Assembly: GCA_947258695.1 (NCBI GenBank)
Contig: CAMYJG010000005.1
Span: 1-64,000 of the forward strand
Source: an uncultured Ectothiorhodospiraceae bacterium
GTDB taxonomy: Bacteria > Pseudomonadota > Gammaproteobacteria > UBA6429 > Thiohalophilaceae
Direction: 5' to 3'
DNA length: 64,000 nucleotides
In this document: one piece after another, positions 53,870 through 63,301 of the stretch
Position numbering within the stretch: the first letter of the stretch is position 1
Layout of the letters: each line of letters begins with the position of its first letter
The notes under the pieces: model-generated
Seen by the model: the letters and a program-made list of their open reading frames with translations, nothing else
What the model was told of the DNA's origin: nothing
Database searches by the model: none
Made by a program: the position numbers and the translations under genes

Positions 53870-54607
53870 ATGTCAAACATTTTAATATTAGGCGCAACCT
53901 CAGCGATTGCAAAACAGACTACCCGACTATTTGCAGCTGATGAACATAACCTCTACCTGGTTGCCCGCAACGAAGAAAAATTATCCTCAATAAAGCAAGA
54001 CATGCTGGTCCGTGGCGCGACAGATGTTCATTATGAATCGCTAGACATCGCTGATGACAAACAGCATGAAGACTTAATTCAACGGGCAACCGAAGCAATG
54101 GGCTCGATTGATACGGTTTTAATTGCATACGGAACGTTAGGCGATCAAAAGCAATGTGAAGAAAATTATAAAAATACACTCGATGAGTTACAAACAAATT
54201 GCTTAAGTGTTATCTCCTTATTAACCCTGCTAGCAAACCAGTTAGAACAACAAAAATCCGGCACTATCGCTGTCATCTCATCCCCTTCCGGAGACCGTGG
54301 TCGACAAAGTAATTACATCTATGGCACTGCAAAAGGTGCGTTAACGATTTTTCTGCAGGGATTACGTAATCGTTTGGCTAAATCTAAAGTTCATGTAGTA
54401 ACGATTAAACCCGGTTTTGTCGATACCCCGATGACCAGGGACTTTAAAAAAGGCCTTTTATGGGTGGGCCCGGAAGTTATTAGTGAAGGTATATACAAAG
54501 CAATTAAAAAGAAGAAAGAAACCGTTTACCTGCCATTTTTCTGGCGCTATATCATGCTAATTATTAAATTGATCCCTGAAAAATTATTTAAACATTTATC
54601 ACTATGA
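53870..54607 (+). CDS. DprE2-like short-chain dehydrogenase/reductase
   Basis: 245 residues of the SDR family. Nucleotide site NILILGATSAIAKQTTRLFA, catalytic Ser in VISSPSGDRGR, YxxxK in YIYGTAKGAL, and KPGFVDTPMT. The C-terminal hydrophobic tail (FFWRYIMLIIKLIPEK) suits membrane association. Next to the DprE1-like gene it is predicted to reduce the 2-keto intermediate to the arabino form. Its stop overlaps the next start by 4 bp (translational coupling). Confidence 0.82.
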   Translation: MSNILILGATSAIAKQTTRLFAADEHNLYLVARNEEKLSSIKQDMLVRGATDVHYESLDIADDKQHEDLIQRATEAMGSIDTVLIAYGTLGDQKQCEENYKNTLDELQTNCLSVISLLTLLANQLEQQKSGTIAVISSPSGDRGRQSNYIYGTAKGALTIFLQGLRNRLAKSKVHVVTIKPGFVDTPMTRDFKKGLLWVGPEVISEGIYKAIKKKKETVYLPFFWRYIMLIIKLIPEKLFKHLSL

Positions 54608-55563
54608 ATTCACCTGTCCAAATATCTAAAAGCAGTAAAATCATTATTCCCGGAGCTGCAGGCCTGGTAGGTCAAAACTTAATCGTCTTTTTGTTAAAGG
54701 CGGGTTATAGCAACCTGGTGGCTATTGATAAGCATAAACATAACACCCAAATGCTGGCCGAGCTGCATCCCGGCATCACCGTAATTGAAGCAGACCTGGC
54801 TGAAGACGGTGACTGGCAAGCAAGCCTTGAAGGCTCTGACATGATTATTATGTTACAGGCTCAAATAGGTGGCTTAACCATAGAACCCTTTATTCGCAAC
54901 AACGTAACCTCAACAGAAAAAGTGTTGCATGCAGCTAAAAAATACCAGACACCCTATATCGTACATATTAGCTCTTCTGTTTTAGAATCTGAAGCAGATG
55001 ATTTTTATACCAAGACTAAAGAAGAACAGGAAAATTTAATTATTAACAGCGGCATAGCATACTGTATTTTACGGCCAACACTGATGTTTGGCTGGTTTGA
55101 TCGCAAACATCTTGGTTGGTTATCCCGCTTTATGGCAAAAATACCTGTCTTCCCTATTCCTTCACATGGTCGCTTTATGCGGCAACCACTTTATGTCGGT
55201 GACTTTTGTAATATGATTATCAGTGCCATGCATAAGCAACCGAAAAATGAAGTATATAATATTACTGGCCGTGAAAAGATAGATTATGTTGATATTATAC
55301 AAGGCATAAAGAAAACATTAGGACTGCGAACCTGGATTGTACATATACCGTATTGGTTATTCTGGTCACTATTAAAAATATACGCCATTTTTGACCGCGA
55401 CCCACCTTTTACAACATCACAACTCCAGGCGCTGGTTATTAAAGAAGAGTTTGAACTCATACCCTGGTGGAATATATTTGATATAGAACCCACTTCATTC
55501 GAAGAAGCATTAAAAGAAACTTACCTTGATGAAACATATAGTAAATATGTTTTAAAATTTTAG
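54604..55563 (+). CDS. NAD-dependent epimerase/dehydratase family protein
   Basis: 319 residues. Extended-SDR nucleotide motif IIPGAAGLVGQNLIV, active-site YTKTK (YxxxK), ISSS (catalytic Ser) and ILRPTLMFGWFDRKH. A late hydrophobic part (IPYWLFWSLLKIYAIF) may touch the membrane. Coupled to DprE2-like and followed 9 bp later by a FAD oxidoreductase. The substrate is a nucleotide- or lipid-linked sugar by family, but the exact reaction is unknown. It is an addition to the four-gene DprE pathway. Confidence 0.75.
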   Translation: MNSPVQISKSSKIIIPGAAGLVGQNLIVFLLKAGYSNLVAIDKHKHNTQMLAELHPGITVIEADLAEDGDWQASLEGSDMIIMLQAQIGGLTIEPFIRNNVTSTEKVLHAAKKYQTPYIVHISSSVLESEADDFYTKTKEEQENLIINSGIAYCILRPTLMFGWFDRKHLGWLSRFMAKIPVFPIPSHGRFMRQPLYVGDFCNMIISAMHKQPKNEVYNITGREKIDYVDIIQGIKKTLGLRTWIVHIPYWLFWSLLKIYAIFDRDPPFTTSQLQALVIKEEFELIPWWNIFDIEPTSFEEALKETYLDETYSKYVLKF

Positions 55564-55572
55564 GAACGAGTC

Positions 55573-56862
55573 ATGACAAAAATCGCTGTAATTGGTGCGG
55601 GTCCTATGGGACTTGCAGCAGCCTATGAACTTTCTAAACAAGGCAAGCAGGTTGATCTGTATGAATTTGATGATCGTATAGGTGGTATGTCTGCCCATTT
55701 TGATTTCAATGGAATGAATATTGAACGTTATTATCATTTTGTCTGTGGCAAAGATCACGCACTGTTTGAATTAATGGACGAACTTAATATTCGTGACAAG
55801 TTGCATTGGGTTGATACTAAAATGGGCTACTTCTATAACGGCCAGCTACATAAATGGGGCGATCCCTTTTCATTACTCAAATTTCCTCATCTCGATTTAA
55901 TTTCGAAACTGCGTTACGGCGCCCACATGTTCCTTTCATCTAAACGAAAAAAAGAACAATGGAAGGATCTGGATTCTATCGATGCCGTTAACTGGTTAAA
56001 AAAAGGCGGCGGACATAAGTCATATAAAATTTTATGGGAACGCCTTTTTAAATTAAAATTTCATCACTATACCGATAACCTTTCTGCCGCCTGGATATGG
56101 GCACGCATCCGTCGCATGGGGGAATCTCGTCGCAGCATATTTCAGGAACAACTCGGTTATATTGAAGATGGCTCAGAAACCCTGTTAAACCGGCTACAAC
56201 AAGAAATTGAAAACCGTGGCGGTCGTGTATTACTTAATACCCCGGTTAGCCAGGTTATCACTAATGATGAGACTGTGTCAGGAATAAAAGTGGCGGATAG
56301 TGAAATAGCCTATGACAAAGTTATTAGTACTATCCCGTTACAATATGTACCGAAATTGATTCCACAACTCCCTTCGGAACATCTCACTCAGTATAACCAG
56401 GTACAAAATATTGGCGTGGTCTGTTTATTGTTCAAGCTTAAAAAAGCCGTCACTACAAATTTCTGGCTTAACATCAGTGATGAAAACTTTGAAATTCCCG
56501 GCGTGATTGAAATGAGTAACTTACGTCCGCTATCTGCACATACTGTTTACGTGCCCTATTATATGCCGCAGTCACTTGATAAGTTTAAATGGTCAGATCA
56601 GCAGTTTATTGATGAGGCTCAAAACTATCTTAAAAAGCTTAACCCGGCACTGACCGATTCAGATTTTATTGATACTAATGTTTCACGCTATGCCTTTGCT
56701 CAACCTATATGCCAGCCTGATTTCGCACACCACTTACCTCCGATGCGCTCTGAGATTAAAGGTTTATTTATCGCGGATACCTCGTATTATTATCCTGAAG
56801 ATCGCTCAATTTCCGAAAGTATACATCTTGGTAAACAACTTGCTGAGATGTCTAGTCTATGA
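55573..56862 (+). CDS. FAD-dependent amine oxidoreductase-like protein
   Basis: 429 residues. FAD motif IAVIGAGPMGLAAAYELSKQG with DRIGGMSAHFDFNG, then GYIEDGSETLLNRLQQEIEN and a C-terminal LFIADTSYYYPEDRSISES. It resembles protoporphyrinogen oxidase/flavin amine oxidase-type proteins found in glycan clusters. UDP-galactopyranose mutase was considered but its signatures are absent. Coupled by 4 bp to the GtrA gene. Its step in the pathway is unknown. Confidence 0.75.
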   Translation: MTKIAVIGAGPMGLAAAYELSKQGKQVDLYEFDDRIGGMSAHFDFNGMNIERYYHFVCGKDHALFELMDELNIRDKLHWVDTKMGYFYNGQLHKWGDPFSLLKFPHLDLISKLRYGAHMFLSSKRKKEQWKDLDSIDAVNWLKKGGGHKSYKILWERLFKLKFHHYTDNLSAAWIWARIRRMGESRRSIFQEQLGYIEDGSETLLNRLQQEIENRGGRVLLNTPVSQVITNDETVSGIKVADSEIAYDKVISTIPLQYVPKLIPQLPSEHLTQYNQVQNIGVVCLLFKLKKAVTTNFWLNISDENFEIPGVIEMSNLRPLSAHTVYVPYYMPQSLDKFKWSDQQFIDEAQNYLKKLNPALTDSDFIDTNVSRYAFAQPICQPDFAHHLPPMRSEIKGLFIADTSYYYPEDRSISESIHLGKQLAEMSSL

Positions 56863-57263
56863 GCAAATCAGCCCACAGTGAATTTATTCAATTCCTGTTA
56901 GTCGGTGGTTTTGCTGCTCTCGTCAATTTTCTTAGCCGGATAGAGTTCAGTGATTTTGTTTCATATCGTGTAGCAGTTATTCTTGCTTACCTGGTAGGTA
57001 TGTTAACTGCCTTTTTATTATCAAAGCATTATGTCTTTGAGAAAAGTGGTCGTCCATTTAAAGATGAACTACGCGATTTTACCATCGTTAATATCTTTGC
57101 GGTTATCCAGGTATGGTTAATCAGTGTTGGATTAGCGGAGTATTTCTTCCCTTATATCTCTTTTTCTTTTTACCCTGAAGAAGTGGCGCATTTAATTGGC
57201 CTGGGCATACCTGCCGTGACCAGTTATTTTGGACACAAGCATTTTTCATTTAGAAAAATATGA
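56859..57263 (+). CDS. GtrA family flippase
   Basis: 134 residues with four membrane helices (IQFLLVGGFAALVNFLSRI; VAVILAYLVGMLTAFLLSKHYVF; IVNIFAVIQVWLISVGLA; IGLGIPAVTSYFGHKHFSF). GtrA proteins are thought to move polyprenyl-phospho-sugars across the inner membrane; the mycobacterial homologue Rv3789 sits by dprE1/dprE2. The location at the end of this operon fits flipping of the product. Confidence 0.85.
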   Translation: MSKSAHSEFIQFLLVGGFAALVNFLSRIEFSDFVSYRVAVILAYLVGMLTAFLLSKHYVFEKSGRPFKDELRDFTIVNIFAVIQVWLISVGLAEYFFPYISFSFYPEEVAHLIGLGIPAVTSYFGHKHFSFRKI

Positions 57264-57295
57264 GCGATTAAACACCTTATTATTAGAAGACACAC

Positions 57296-58852
57296 CTACT
57301 TGTTTTTAAAGCCGTACTTATATTTAAACTCACATTGCCCAACGGGGAGCCAATCAGGTATAGCGTAAAAATCACGGTTTATTTCTTTTAATACTTCTTC
57401 TCGATATAGCGTGTAATTAAATTTATCGCCAATTAAAAGTTCAAAGCTTGCGCCTTTTATTACAAATGTTTTACGTTCACTGGACGAAAAATAGCGACTA
57501 TATTTATCAAGATTAATCGGAGTACGCTTAAATATCAGAATATTTTTGCCATCGAGTTTTTTATAATCAACCAATCGCTCATCTTCACGCGCATGGAATG
57601 ATGCTTTATCAAAAACGATAAAATGTCTTCTGGAGTAATACGACGCAACTGATGACATACCGTAACTAATTGTGGCAAAGGTATAATTTTTTTCATATGG
57701 TGTTAGCTCAGCTAATACTTGCTCTGAATATTTACCAAACACTAAATTTTGCATGGCTTCTTTCTTATTGGCGAATGTTTCAATAGGCAGGGTCAAGATA
57801 GCGATGATCGCAGCCAGGTGGACTGCACCAAAAAGCCACATAAAATGAAATGTCCAGCGCCACTGTTTTATATTTAAAACTCCGGCCAAGGCAATAAAGG
57901 CAAATGGGTAAAAACTAAACAGCCAATGTAAGCCTACTTCTTTTCTTGCAAGCAAGAGAAAGAAAAGAAATAGTGGTATAGCCACAAGCCATAGATATGT
58001 TTTTGCAAACATATCCGTTGTTTGGTTTTTTAGTGATTTTCTATTTTTAAAAAGGAAGTACAGTAATAGCGGTGAATAGAGGTAAATTAATGTTCCAATG
58101 TACTTAAATAAACTATTGATGGGTTCATCTGTGCTTGCAGTTCGGTTAAACAAGTTAAATAAAATATTATTCCAGCAATGGTTGTAATTCCAAACAAGGT
58201 TTACAAAAACAAACGGGGTAACCATTAATAAAATGAGGCCGAGTCCGATTAAGTCTCTTTTATTTCGATGAAATAAAACAATATATATCCCGTATGCAAC
58301 ACCTAAAAATACAGCAAAATACTTAGAAAAGAAGGCTAAGCCTAAGAACAATCCTGCCGCGATAAAACTTTGATATGATTTTGTTTCATATAAGGCATTA
58401 TAAAAAAACCATGCAGAAACAAAGCTGAAAAATATCAATGGTGTATCAGTTGTAATTAATACATTAATTAAGTTTACCGGGGCAACCAGGAAAACCAGTG
58501 CCACCCATGCAGCTGTTTGTGGTTGGCGAGGTAATAAAAGACGATATATAAAATAAGATAAAGCAACGGGTAATAAAACTGATGGTAATCGTAGCCACCA
58601 GCTAGCATCAGAAACTGACAGCAAAAGAGTTAATAACCAGCCTACAACAGGTGTATGATCATAAAAACCATAACTTGGATTCTTACCCCAGACAATAAAG
58701 TAGGCTTCATCTCCGGTCATGGGTACCCAGGCCGCGAGTACAATGCGAAGCGTTAATATTGCAAATAAGACTTTATAAAAAAATGACTGGATATTATTAT
58801 CTACTTGAGAACGCAAAGTCTTAACCCCGGATAGCCTCTTCCATCGTAGCAT
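57296..58852 (-). CDS. GT-C family glycosyltransferase (ArnT/PMT_2-like)
   Basis: About 518 residues with 10-12 helices and a short soluble C-terminal part. The acidic loop is MTGDEAYFIVWGKNPSYGFYDH, the GT-C DE motif, with YDHTPVVGWLL as in ArnT/GT39/GT83 enzymes. These use polyprenyl-phospho-sugars on the periplasmic face. It is convergent with the GtrA gene and the likely user of the pathway product. The start is uncertain (58879, 58852 or TTG 58816), because the preceding gene ends at 58821. Confidence 0.8.
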   Translation of the reverse strand: MLRWKRLSGVKTLRSQVDNNIQSFFYKVLFAILTLRIVLAAWVPMTGDEAYFIVWGKNPSYGFYDHTPVVGWLLTLLLSVSDASWWLRLPSVLLPVALSYFIYRLLLPRQPQTAAWVALVFLVAPVNLINVLITTDTPLIFFSFVSAWFFYNALYETKSYQSFIAAGLFLGLAFFSKYFAVFLGVAYGIYIVLFHRNKRDLIGLGLILLMVTPFVFVNLVWNYNHCWNNILFNLFNRTASTDEPINSLFKYIGTLIYLYSPLLLYFLFKNRKSLKNQTTDMFAKTYLWLVAIPLFLFFLLLARKEVGLHWLFSFYPFAFIALAGVLNIKQWRWTFHFMWLFGAVHLAAIIAILTLPIETFANKKEAMQNLVFGKYSEQVLAELTPYEKNYTFATISYGMSSVASYYSRRHFIVFDKASFHAREDERLVDYKKLDGKNILIFKRTPINLDKYSRYFSSSERKTFVIKGASFELLIGDKFNYTLYREEVLKEINRDFYAIPDWLPVGQCEFKYKYGFKNK

Positions 58853-59087
58853 AGGCTTTATGCCAGTTTTCATCACCAATTTTATTCTCAGCCATTAGCT
58901 CAATAACCGCATAGGCCAACTGCCTGTTTTCTGGAGTAAATTCTTTTAATTTACTCAACATATACATATGACCGGTTTTTTCGACATTGAGTGTTGCCAG
59001 CAATGCAAATAATAATAACGATTGGCCCGAACGGGGATCATTAACAATTTGCTCTGTTATTTTTTCAAGTACTGAATCCATTTTCAT
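58821..59087 (-). CDS. small helical protein of unknown function
   Basis: 88 residues, all-helical in appearance (VLEKITEQIVNDPRSGQSLL; LFALLATLNVEKTGHMY; NRQLAYAVIELMAE), with no signal or membrane segment. I do not recognise a named family. It starts at ATG 59087, or at the second ATG (MDSVLEKI) two codons on. It lies between the fba terminator and the GT-C gene, whose start it overlaps or nearly abuts, so the two may be cotranscribed. Confidence 0.6.
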   Translation of the reverse strand: MKMDSVLEKITEQIVNDPRSGQSLLLFALLATLNVEKTGHMYMLSKLKEFTPENRQLAYAVIELMAENKIGDENWHKAYATMEEAIRG

Positions 59088-59156
59088 TTACTCATAATAA
59101 TTAATACCTATTAAGGATAATATGAAGTTATATATCTTCATATTTCATTGAAAATC

Positions 59157-59206
59157 GCCGCTCCAGTGCATCCCTGCACTCGCGGCATATGTACATCCTG
59201 TACATA
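59157..59206. repeat. two tandem hairpins with CATCC loops
   Basis: GCCGC..GTGCA-tccc-TGCAC..GCGGC (59157-59186) and TATGTAC-atcct-GTACATA (59188-59206) are adjacent hairpins ahead of the fba terminator. They resemble dispersed palindromes seen in many proteobacterial intergenic regions. Confidence 0.6.
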
Positions 59207-59210
59207 AAAA

Positions 59211-59234
59211 AGGCGGGTTATTACCCGCCTTTTT
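59211..59234 (-). terminator. Rho-independent terminator of the gap-pgk-pyk-fba operon
   Basis: AGGCGGGT / ACCCGCCT stem, 4-nt loop, followed by T-runs on both sides, just downstream of the fba stop. Confidence 0.88.
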
Positions 59235-59256
59235 AAAACTACATTTAAGAATAAAC

Positions 59257-60294
59257 TTACTTGTAGAAACCAACCATTGTTTCTAATGATTTAACCTTGA
59301 TTTTATCTGCATTACCAGCACAACCGAAAGCTTCGAAACGTGCTTTACAAATATCTTTCATTGCCGCAGTAGATTCTTTTAAGAATTTACGTGGATCAAA
59401 GTTAGATGGGTTTTCAGCAAGGTGTTTACGAACTGAACCTGTTGATGCCATACGCAAGTCAGTATCGATGTTAACTTTACGAACACCTGACTTGATACCA
59501 GCCTGAATTTCTTCTACTGGTACACCGTAAGTTTGACCCATATCACCACCGTAGTTGTTGATGATTTCTAACCAGTCTTGTGGCACTGAAGAAGAACCGT
59601 GCATTACAAGGTGAGTGTTAGGTAATTTAGCGTGAATTTCTTCGATACGATCGATACGTAAAATGTCACCCGTTGGTTCTTTAGTGAATTTGTAAGCACC
59701 ATGTGAAGTACCGATAGCGATAGCTAATGCATCAACGTTAGTTGCTTCTACGAAGTCAGCGGCTTCATCAACACCAGTCAGTAATTGGTCCATATCCAAT
59801 TTACCTTCTGCGCCGTGACCGTCTTCTTCACCCATTTCGCCAGTTTCTAATGAACCTAAGCAACCGAGTTCACCTTCAACTGACACACCACCAGCGTGCG
59901 CCATTTTTACTACTTCTTTAGTTACATCAACGTTGTACTCAAAAGAAGCCGGTGTTTTCATGTCTGCCATTAAAGAACCGTCCATCATAACTGATGAGAA
60001 ACCAGACTGGATTGAACGTAAGCATACTGCTGGTTCTGATCCGTGATCCTGGTGCATAACAACCGGAATGTGTGGATACATTTCAATTGCCGCAGAAATT
60101 AAGTGACGTAAGAATGGTTCGCCCGCGTAAGAACGTGCACCTGCAGAACCTTGCATAATAACAGGACTGTTACATTCATCAGCAGCTTGCATGATTGAAT
60201 GAACTTGTTCCATGTTGTTTACATTAAATGCTGGCATGCCGTAGCTGTTTTCAGCTGCATGATCCAGTAATTGGCGAAGTGATATAAGGGCCAT
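59257..60294 (-). CDS. fba: class II fructose-bisphosphate aldolase (Calvin/CbbA type)
   Basis: 345 residues. Zn-binding motif in [44 protein letters not shown] and [13 protein letters not shown]. This subtype (CbbA/Fba with the GxxEDGHG insert) is common in autotrophs and methylotrophs, but also in others. It cleaves FBP, or condenses GAP and DHAP in the Calvin cycle or gluconeogenesis. Last gene of gap-pgk-pyk-fba. An AAGGA is ahead of the ATG. Confidence 0.95.
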   Translation of the reverse strand: MALISLRQLLDHAAENSYGMPAFNVNNMEQVHSIMQAADECNSPVIMQGSAGARSYAGEPFLRHLISAAIEMYPHIPVVMHQDHGSEPAVCLRSIQSGFSSVMMDGSLMADMKTPASFEYNVDVTKEVVKMAHAGGVSVEGELGCLGSLETGEMGEEDGHGAEGKLDMDQLLTGVDEAADFVEATNVDALAIAIGTSHGAYKFTKEPTGDILRIDRIEEIHAKLPNTHLVMHGSSSVPQDWLEIINNYGGDMGQTYGVPVEEIQAGIKSGVRKVNIDTDLRMASTGSVRKHLAENPSNFDPRKFLKESTAAMKDICKARFEAFGCAGNADKIKVKSLETMVGFYK

Positions 60295-60345
60295 TGTGAT
60301 CTCCTTAGGATTTCAGTTTTTAAAAGTTTAGTTTTATATTAATAA

Positions 60346-61809
60346 TTAATGTGTTTTTTCCGGATCAACCGATTGTTCTAAATCACCACCAACACGAACA
60401 ATAGACATTGTGTTTGTGCCACCGGCATCACCCATGGTTTCACCACGTGTAACAAGTATTAAATCTCCATCACGAACGGAGCCTCGACGTAATAATTCAT
60501 CAACGGCTTCTTTCATAATGGTTGCGCGATCTTCATCTTCTGCAACTTCAAAACTCACCGGGTAAACACCTCTGAACAAGGTAACTTTACGGCGGGTTTC
60601 AACATATTTAGTTAATGCAAAAATTGGTATACCCGAGCTGATACGTGACATCCAACGTGGGGTTGAGCCTGACTCAGTCAAAGCTGCAATTGCTTTTACA
60701 CCGAGATGATTAGCGGTATACATTGAAGCCATCGCAATAGCTTCATCGATACGATTAAAATGTGAATCAATGCGGTGATCAGATCGTTTAGCGATACGTT
60801 CTTTTTCAGCAACCAGACAAATTCTATCCATTGCTTCGATAGCTTTATCCGGATACTTACCGCTCGCTGTTTCAGCTGACAACATAACTGCATCTGTGCC
60901 ATCTAACACAGCATTGGCAACGTCAAAAACCTCGGCACGGGTAGGAATATGACTGGTAATCATTGATTCCATCATTTGTGTTGCCGTGATAACAATACGG
61001 TTCATTTTACGTGCTTTTTGAATCAGCATTTTCTGTACTGGTGGTAATGCAGCATCACCAATTTCAACACCCAAATCACCACGAGCAACCATGATGACAT
61101 CCGATGCCTCAATAATTTCTTCTACATTATCCAGCGCATCAGCTCGTTCTACTTTAGCAACGATATCAGCATGACCACCCGCCGCTGTCATTAAATTACG
61201 CGCATCGTGTAAGTCTTGACCCGTAACCGGAAAAGAGACCGCTAAATAATCGGCTTCCATTTTCGCAGCTGTTTTAATGTCTTCTTTATCTTTTTCAGTT
61301 AATGCCGGCGCAGATAAACCGCCACCCATTTTATTTAAGCCTTTACGATCAGACAATTCACCACCGATTGCCACCTTACAGCGAACCTCGGTACCATGAA
61401 CTTCATCAACCCAAAGACTGATACGTCCGTCATCAAGCAATAAAGTATCTCCACGCGATACATCCTCCGGTAAGGCTTTATAAGCCATGCCGACACGTTC
61501 TACCGTACCCGCGTTGGGGTCCATTGCTGTATCTAAAATAAATGAATCGCCATCATTTAGCATTATTTTAGTATCTTTGAATTTTTCAATTCGAATTTTT
61601 GGACCTTGAAGATCACACAGCACACCTACCTGGCGGCCATGTGCACGAGCGCGATTACGTAATTTTTCAGCACGCTCTATGTGTTCTTCCGGGTTACCAT
61701 GCGAGAAATTAATACGGACAACATCAACACCCGCTTCAATAATTCGATCCAACATTTTTGCATCGTTTGTTGCAGGGCCTAATGTGGCTATAATTTTAGT
61801 ACGTCTCAT
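60346..61809 (-). CDS. pyk: pyruvate kinase
   Basis: 487 residues. RTKIIATLGPATND start, FSHGNPEEH, KVERADALDN, MVARGDLGVEIG (catalytic), MMESMITSHIPTRAEVFDVA and MLSAETASGKYP are diagnostic. Domain order N, A, B, A, C. It makes pyruvate and ATP from PEP. Part of the glycolytic run with pgk 24 bp upstream. Confidence 0.96.
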   Translation of the reverse strand: MRRTKIIATLGPATNDAKMLDRIIEAGVDVVRINFSHGNPEEHIERAEKLRNRARAHGRQVGVLCDLQGPKIRIEKFKDTKIMLNDGDSFILDTAMDPNAGTVERVGMAYKALPEDVSRGDTLLLDDGRISLWVDEVHGTEVRCKVAIGGELSDRKGLNKMGGGLSAPALTEKDKEDIKTAAKMEADYLAVSFPVTGQDLHDARNLMTAAGGHADIVAKVERADALDNVEEIIEASDVIMVARGDLGVEIGDAALPPVQKMLIQKARKMNRIVITATQMMESMITSHIPTRAEVFDVANAVLDGTDAVMLSAETASGKYPDKAIEAMDRICLVAEKERIAKRSDHRIDSHFNRIDEAIAMASMYTANHLGVKAIAALTESGSTPRWMSRISSGIPIFALTKYVETRRKVTLFRGVYPVSFEVAEDEDRATIMKEAVDELLRRGSVRDGDLILVTRGETMGDAGGTNTMSIVRVGGDLEQSVDPEKTH

Positions 61810-61833
61810 ATTTTTTAAATTTTTCTCGTTTAA

Positions 61834-63012
61834 TTATTTTGCTTGTTCTTCTAACATGGCAACGGCTGGTAATACTTTACCTTCTAAATATTCTAAGAAA
61901 GCACCACCCGCTGTAGAGATATAAGACACTTTGTCGAAAATATCATATTTTTGGATTGCAGCAATTGTGTCACCACCGCCCGCTAAACTGAAACCAGCAG
62001 AATTCGCAATTGCCATTGAAACAGTCTTAGTACCTTCACCAAACTGATCAAATTCAAATACACCAACAGGACCATTCCAAACAATTGTGCCTGCTTTAGC
62101 AATGATGTCTGCTAGTACTTTTGCTGAGTCTGGGCCGATATCAAAGATCATATCATCGTCAGCACACTCATCAGCCGCTTTTAATGTTGCTTCTGCTGTT
62201 TCTGCAAATTCTTTTGCGCATACAATGTCAGTTGCAATTGGAATACTCGCACCACGTGCTTCCATTTTTTTGATTAATGCTTTTGCAGTATCAACTAAAT
62301 CTTCTTCATATAAAGATTTACCTACGTTATAACCTTTCGCTGCTAAAAACGTATTTGCAATACCACCACCAACAACGAGTTGGTCAACTTTTTCTGATAA
62401 TGCTTCTAATACTGTTAATTTAGTAGACACTTTTGAACCACCAACGATAGCTACCATTGGACGAGCAGGCTCTGCTAATGCTTTAGCAAGGCTGTCTAAT
62501 TCTTCTGATAATAAGATACCCGCGCAAGCTGTCGGCGCCTGGACACCTACGCCGTGTGTTGAAGCTTGAGCACGGTGAGCTGTACCAAATGCATCCATAA
62601 CAAATACATCACAAAGTGCAGCGTATTTTTTCGCTAATGCTTCGTCGTCTTTCTTTTCACCGGCATTAAAACGAACGTTTTCTAAAAGAACACAATCGCC
62701 AGCAGCAACTTCAAAACCACCATCTAAGTAATCTTTGATTAACTTAACCTCTTTACCAAGCTTTTCTGTCATTACAGTTGCGATAGGTGCCATTGAGTTT
62801 TCTTCGTCAACTTTACCTTCTTCAGGACGACCACGGTGAGACATCACCATAACCTTAGCACCTGCTTTCATGCAGTGCTCAACAGTTGGCATTGATGCGG
62901 TGATACGCGCATCAGATGTTACAACACCATCTTTAACCGGTACGTTTAAGTCAGCACGAATTAAAACGCGCTTACCAGCAAGATCAAGATCAGTTAATTT
63001 AATAAAAGACAT
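61834..63012 (-). CDS. pgk: phosphoglycerate kinase
   Basis: 392 residues. [15 protein letters not shown] (N-lobe signature), [47 protein letters not shown] and [17 protein letters not shown], with the [17 protein letters not shown] loop. It interconverts 1,3-BPG and 3-PG. The gap gene is upstream, across a 289-bp hairpin-rich spacer. Confidence 0.96.
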   Translation of the reverse strand: MSFIKLTDLDLAGKRVLIRADLNVPVKDGVVTSDARITASMPTVEHCMKAGAKVMVMSHRGRPEEGKVDEENSMAPIATVMTEKLGKEVKLIKDYLDGGFEVAAGDCVLLENVRFNAGEKKDDEALAKKYAALCDVFVMDAFGTAHRAQASTHGVGVQAPTACAGILLSEELDSLAKALAEPARPMVAIVGGSKVSTKLTVLEALSEKVDQLVVGGGIANTFLAAKGYNVGKSLYEEDLVDTAKALIKKMEARGASIPIATDIVCAKEFAETAEATLKAADECADDDMIFDIGPDSAKVLADIIAKAGTIVWNGPVGVFEFDQFGEGTKTVSMAIANSAGFSLAGGGDTIAAIQKYDIFDKVSYISTAGGAFLEYLEGKVLPAVAMLEEQAK

Positions 63013-63035
63013 TTATTAGAACTCCTAAATTTTTA

Positions 63036-63086
63036 AAATATTTAACGCAAAGACACTTCTTTAAAATATCCATGCGTTAAATATTT
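63036..63086. repeat. 14-bp perfect inverted repeat
   Basis: AAATATTTAACGCA and TGCGTTAAATATTT separated by 23 nt, just upstream of pgk. Confidence 0.75.
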
Positions 63087-63107
63087 GAATCCATTGTTTA
63101 AAAATGG

Positions 63108-63139
63108 ATTCCGGAGAAGCATTACATGCTTTCCGGAAT
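63108..63139. repeat. REP-like hairpin ATTCCGG...CCGGAAT
   Basis: Arms ATTCCGG/CCGGAAT with an inner AGCAT/ATGCT stem. Followed by GACAT, as in the 2162-2280 copies, so it is probably the same dispersed family. Confidence 0.6.
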
Positions 63140-63188
63140 GACATCTTCTTCCAATTAATTAAATATCTAATTGGAAATAAGCGAGAGA

Positions 63189-63290
63189 TTTTGTTCACTG
63201 GGTAGGCGCGGTTTGAATTTAAAAGCGGAGCGTACAATAAGGTACGTGAGCATTTTAAATTTAGACCGCAACGCCCCCAGGGGACAAAAG
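63189..63290. repeat. ~100-bp imperfect palindrome
   Basis: Centred near 63238. Outer arms TTTTGTTCACTGGG / CCCAGGGGACAAAA, middle GCGGTTTGAATTTAAAA / TTTTAAATTTAGACCGC, inner CGTAC-aataag-GTACG. It may fold as a long hairpin or extrude as a cruciform. Confidence 0.7.
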
Positions 63291-63301
63291 ATCCGCTTAT
63301 T

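Larger units (their letters stand above)
63013..63301. other. gap-pgk intergenic region filled with hairpins
   Basis: No gene. From left to right it holds a 14-bp perfect inverted repeat (63036-63049/63073-63086), a GAATCCATT/AATGGATTC hairpin (63087-63111), a REP-like ATTCCGG hairpin (63108-63139), a TTCCAATTA/TAATTGGAA hairpin (63149-63176) and a ~100-bp palindrome (63189-63290). Confidence 0.7.

Noticed and set aside
55573-56862. UDP-galactopyranose mutase
   Set aside because: It has the FAD Rossmann motif but not the mutase signature residues; general amine-oxidase-like annotation is safer.
60696-60902. ORF inside pyk
   Set aside because: An out-of-frame shadow on the same strand as pyk.
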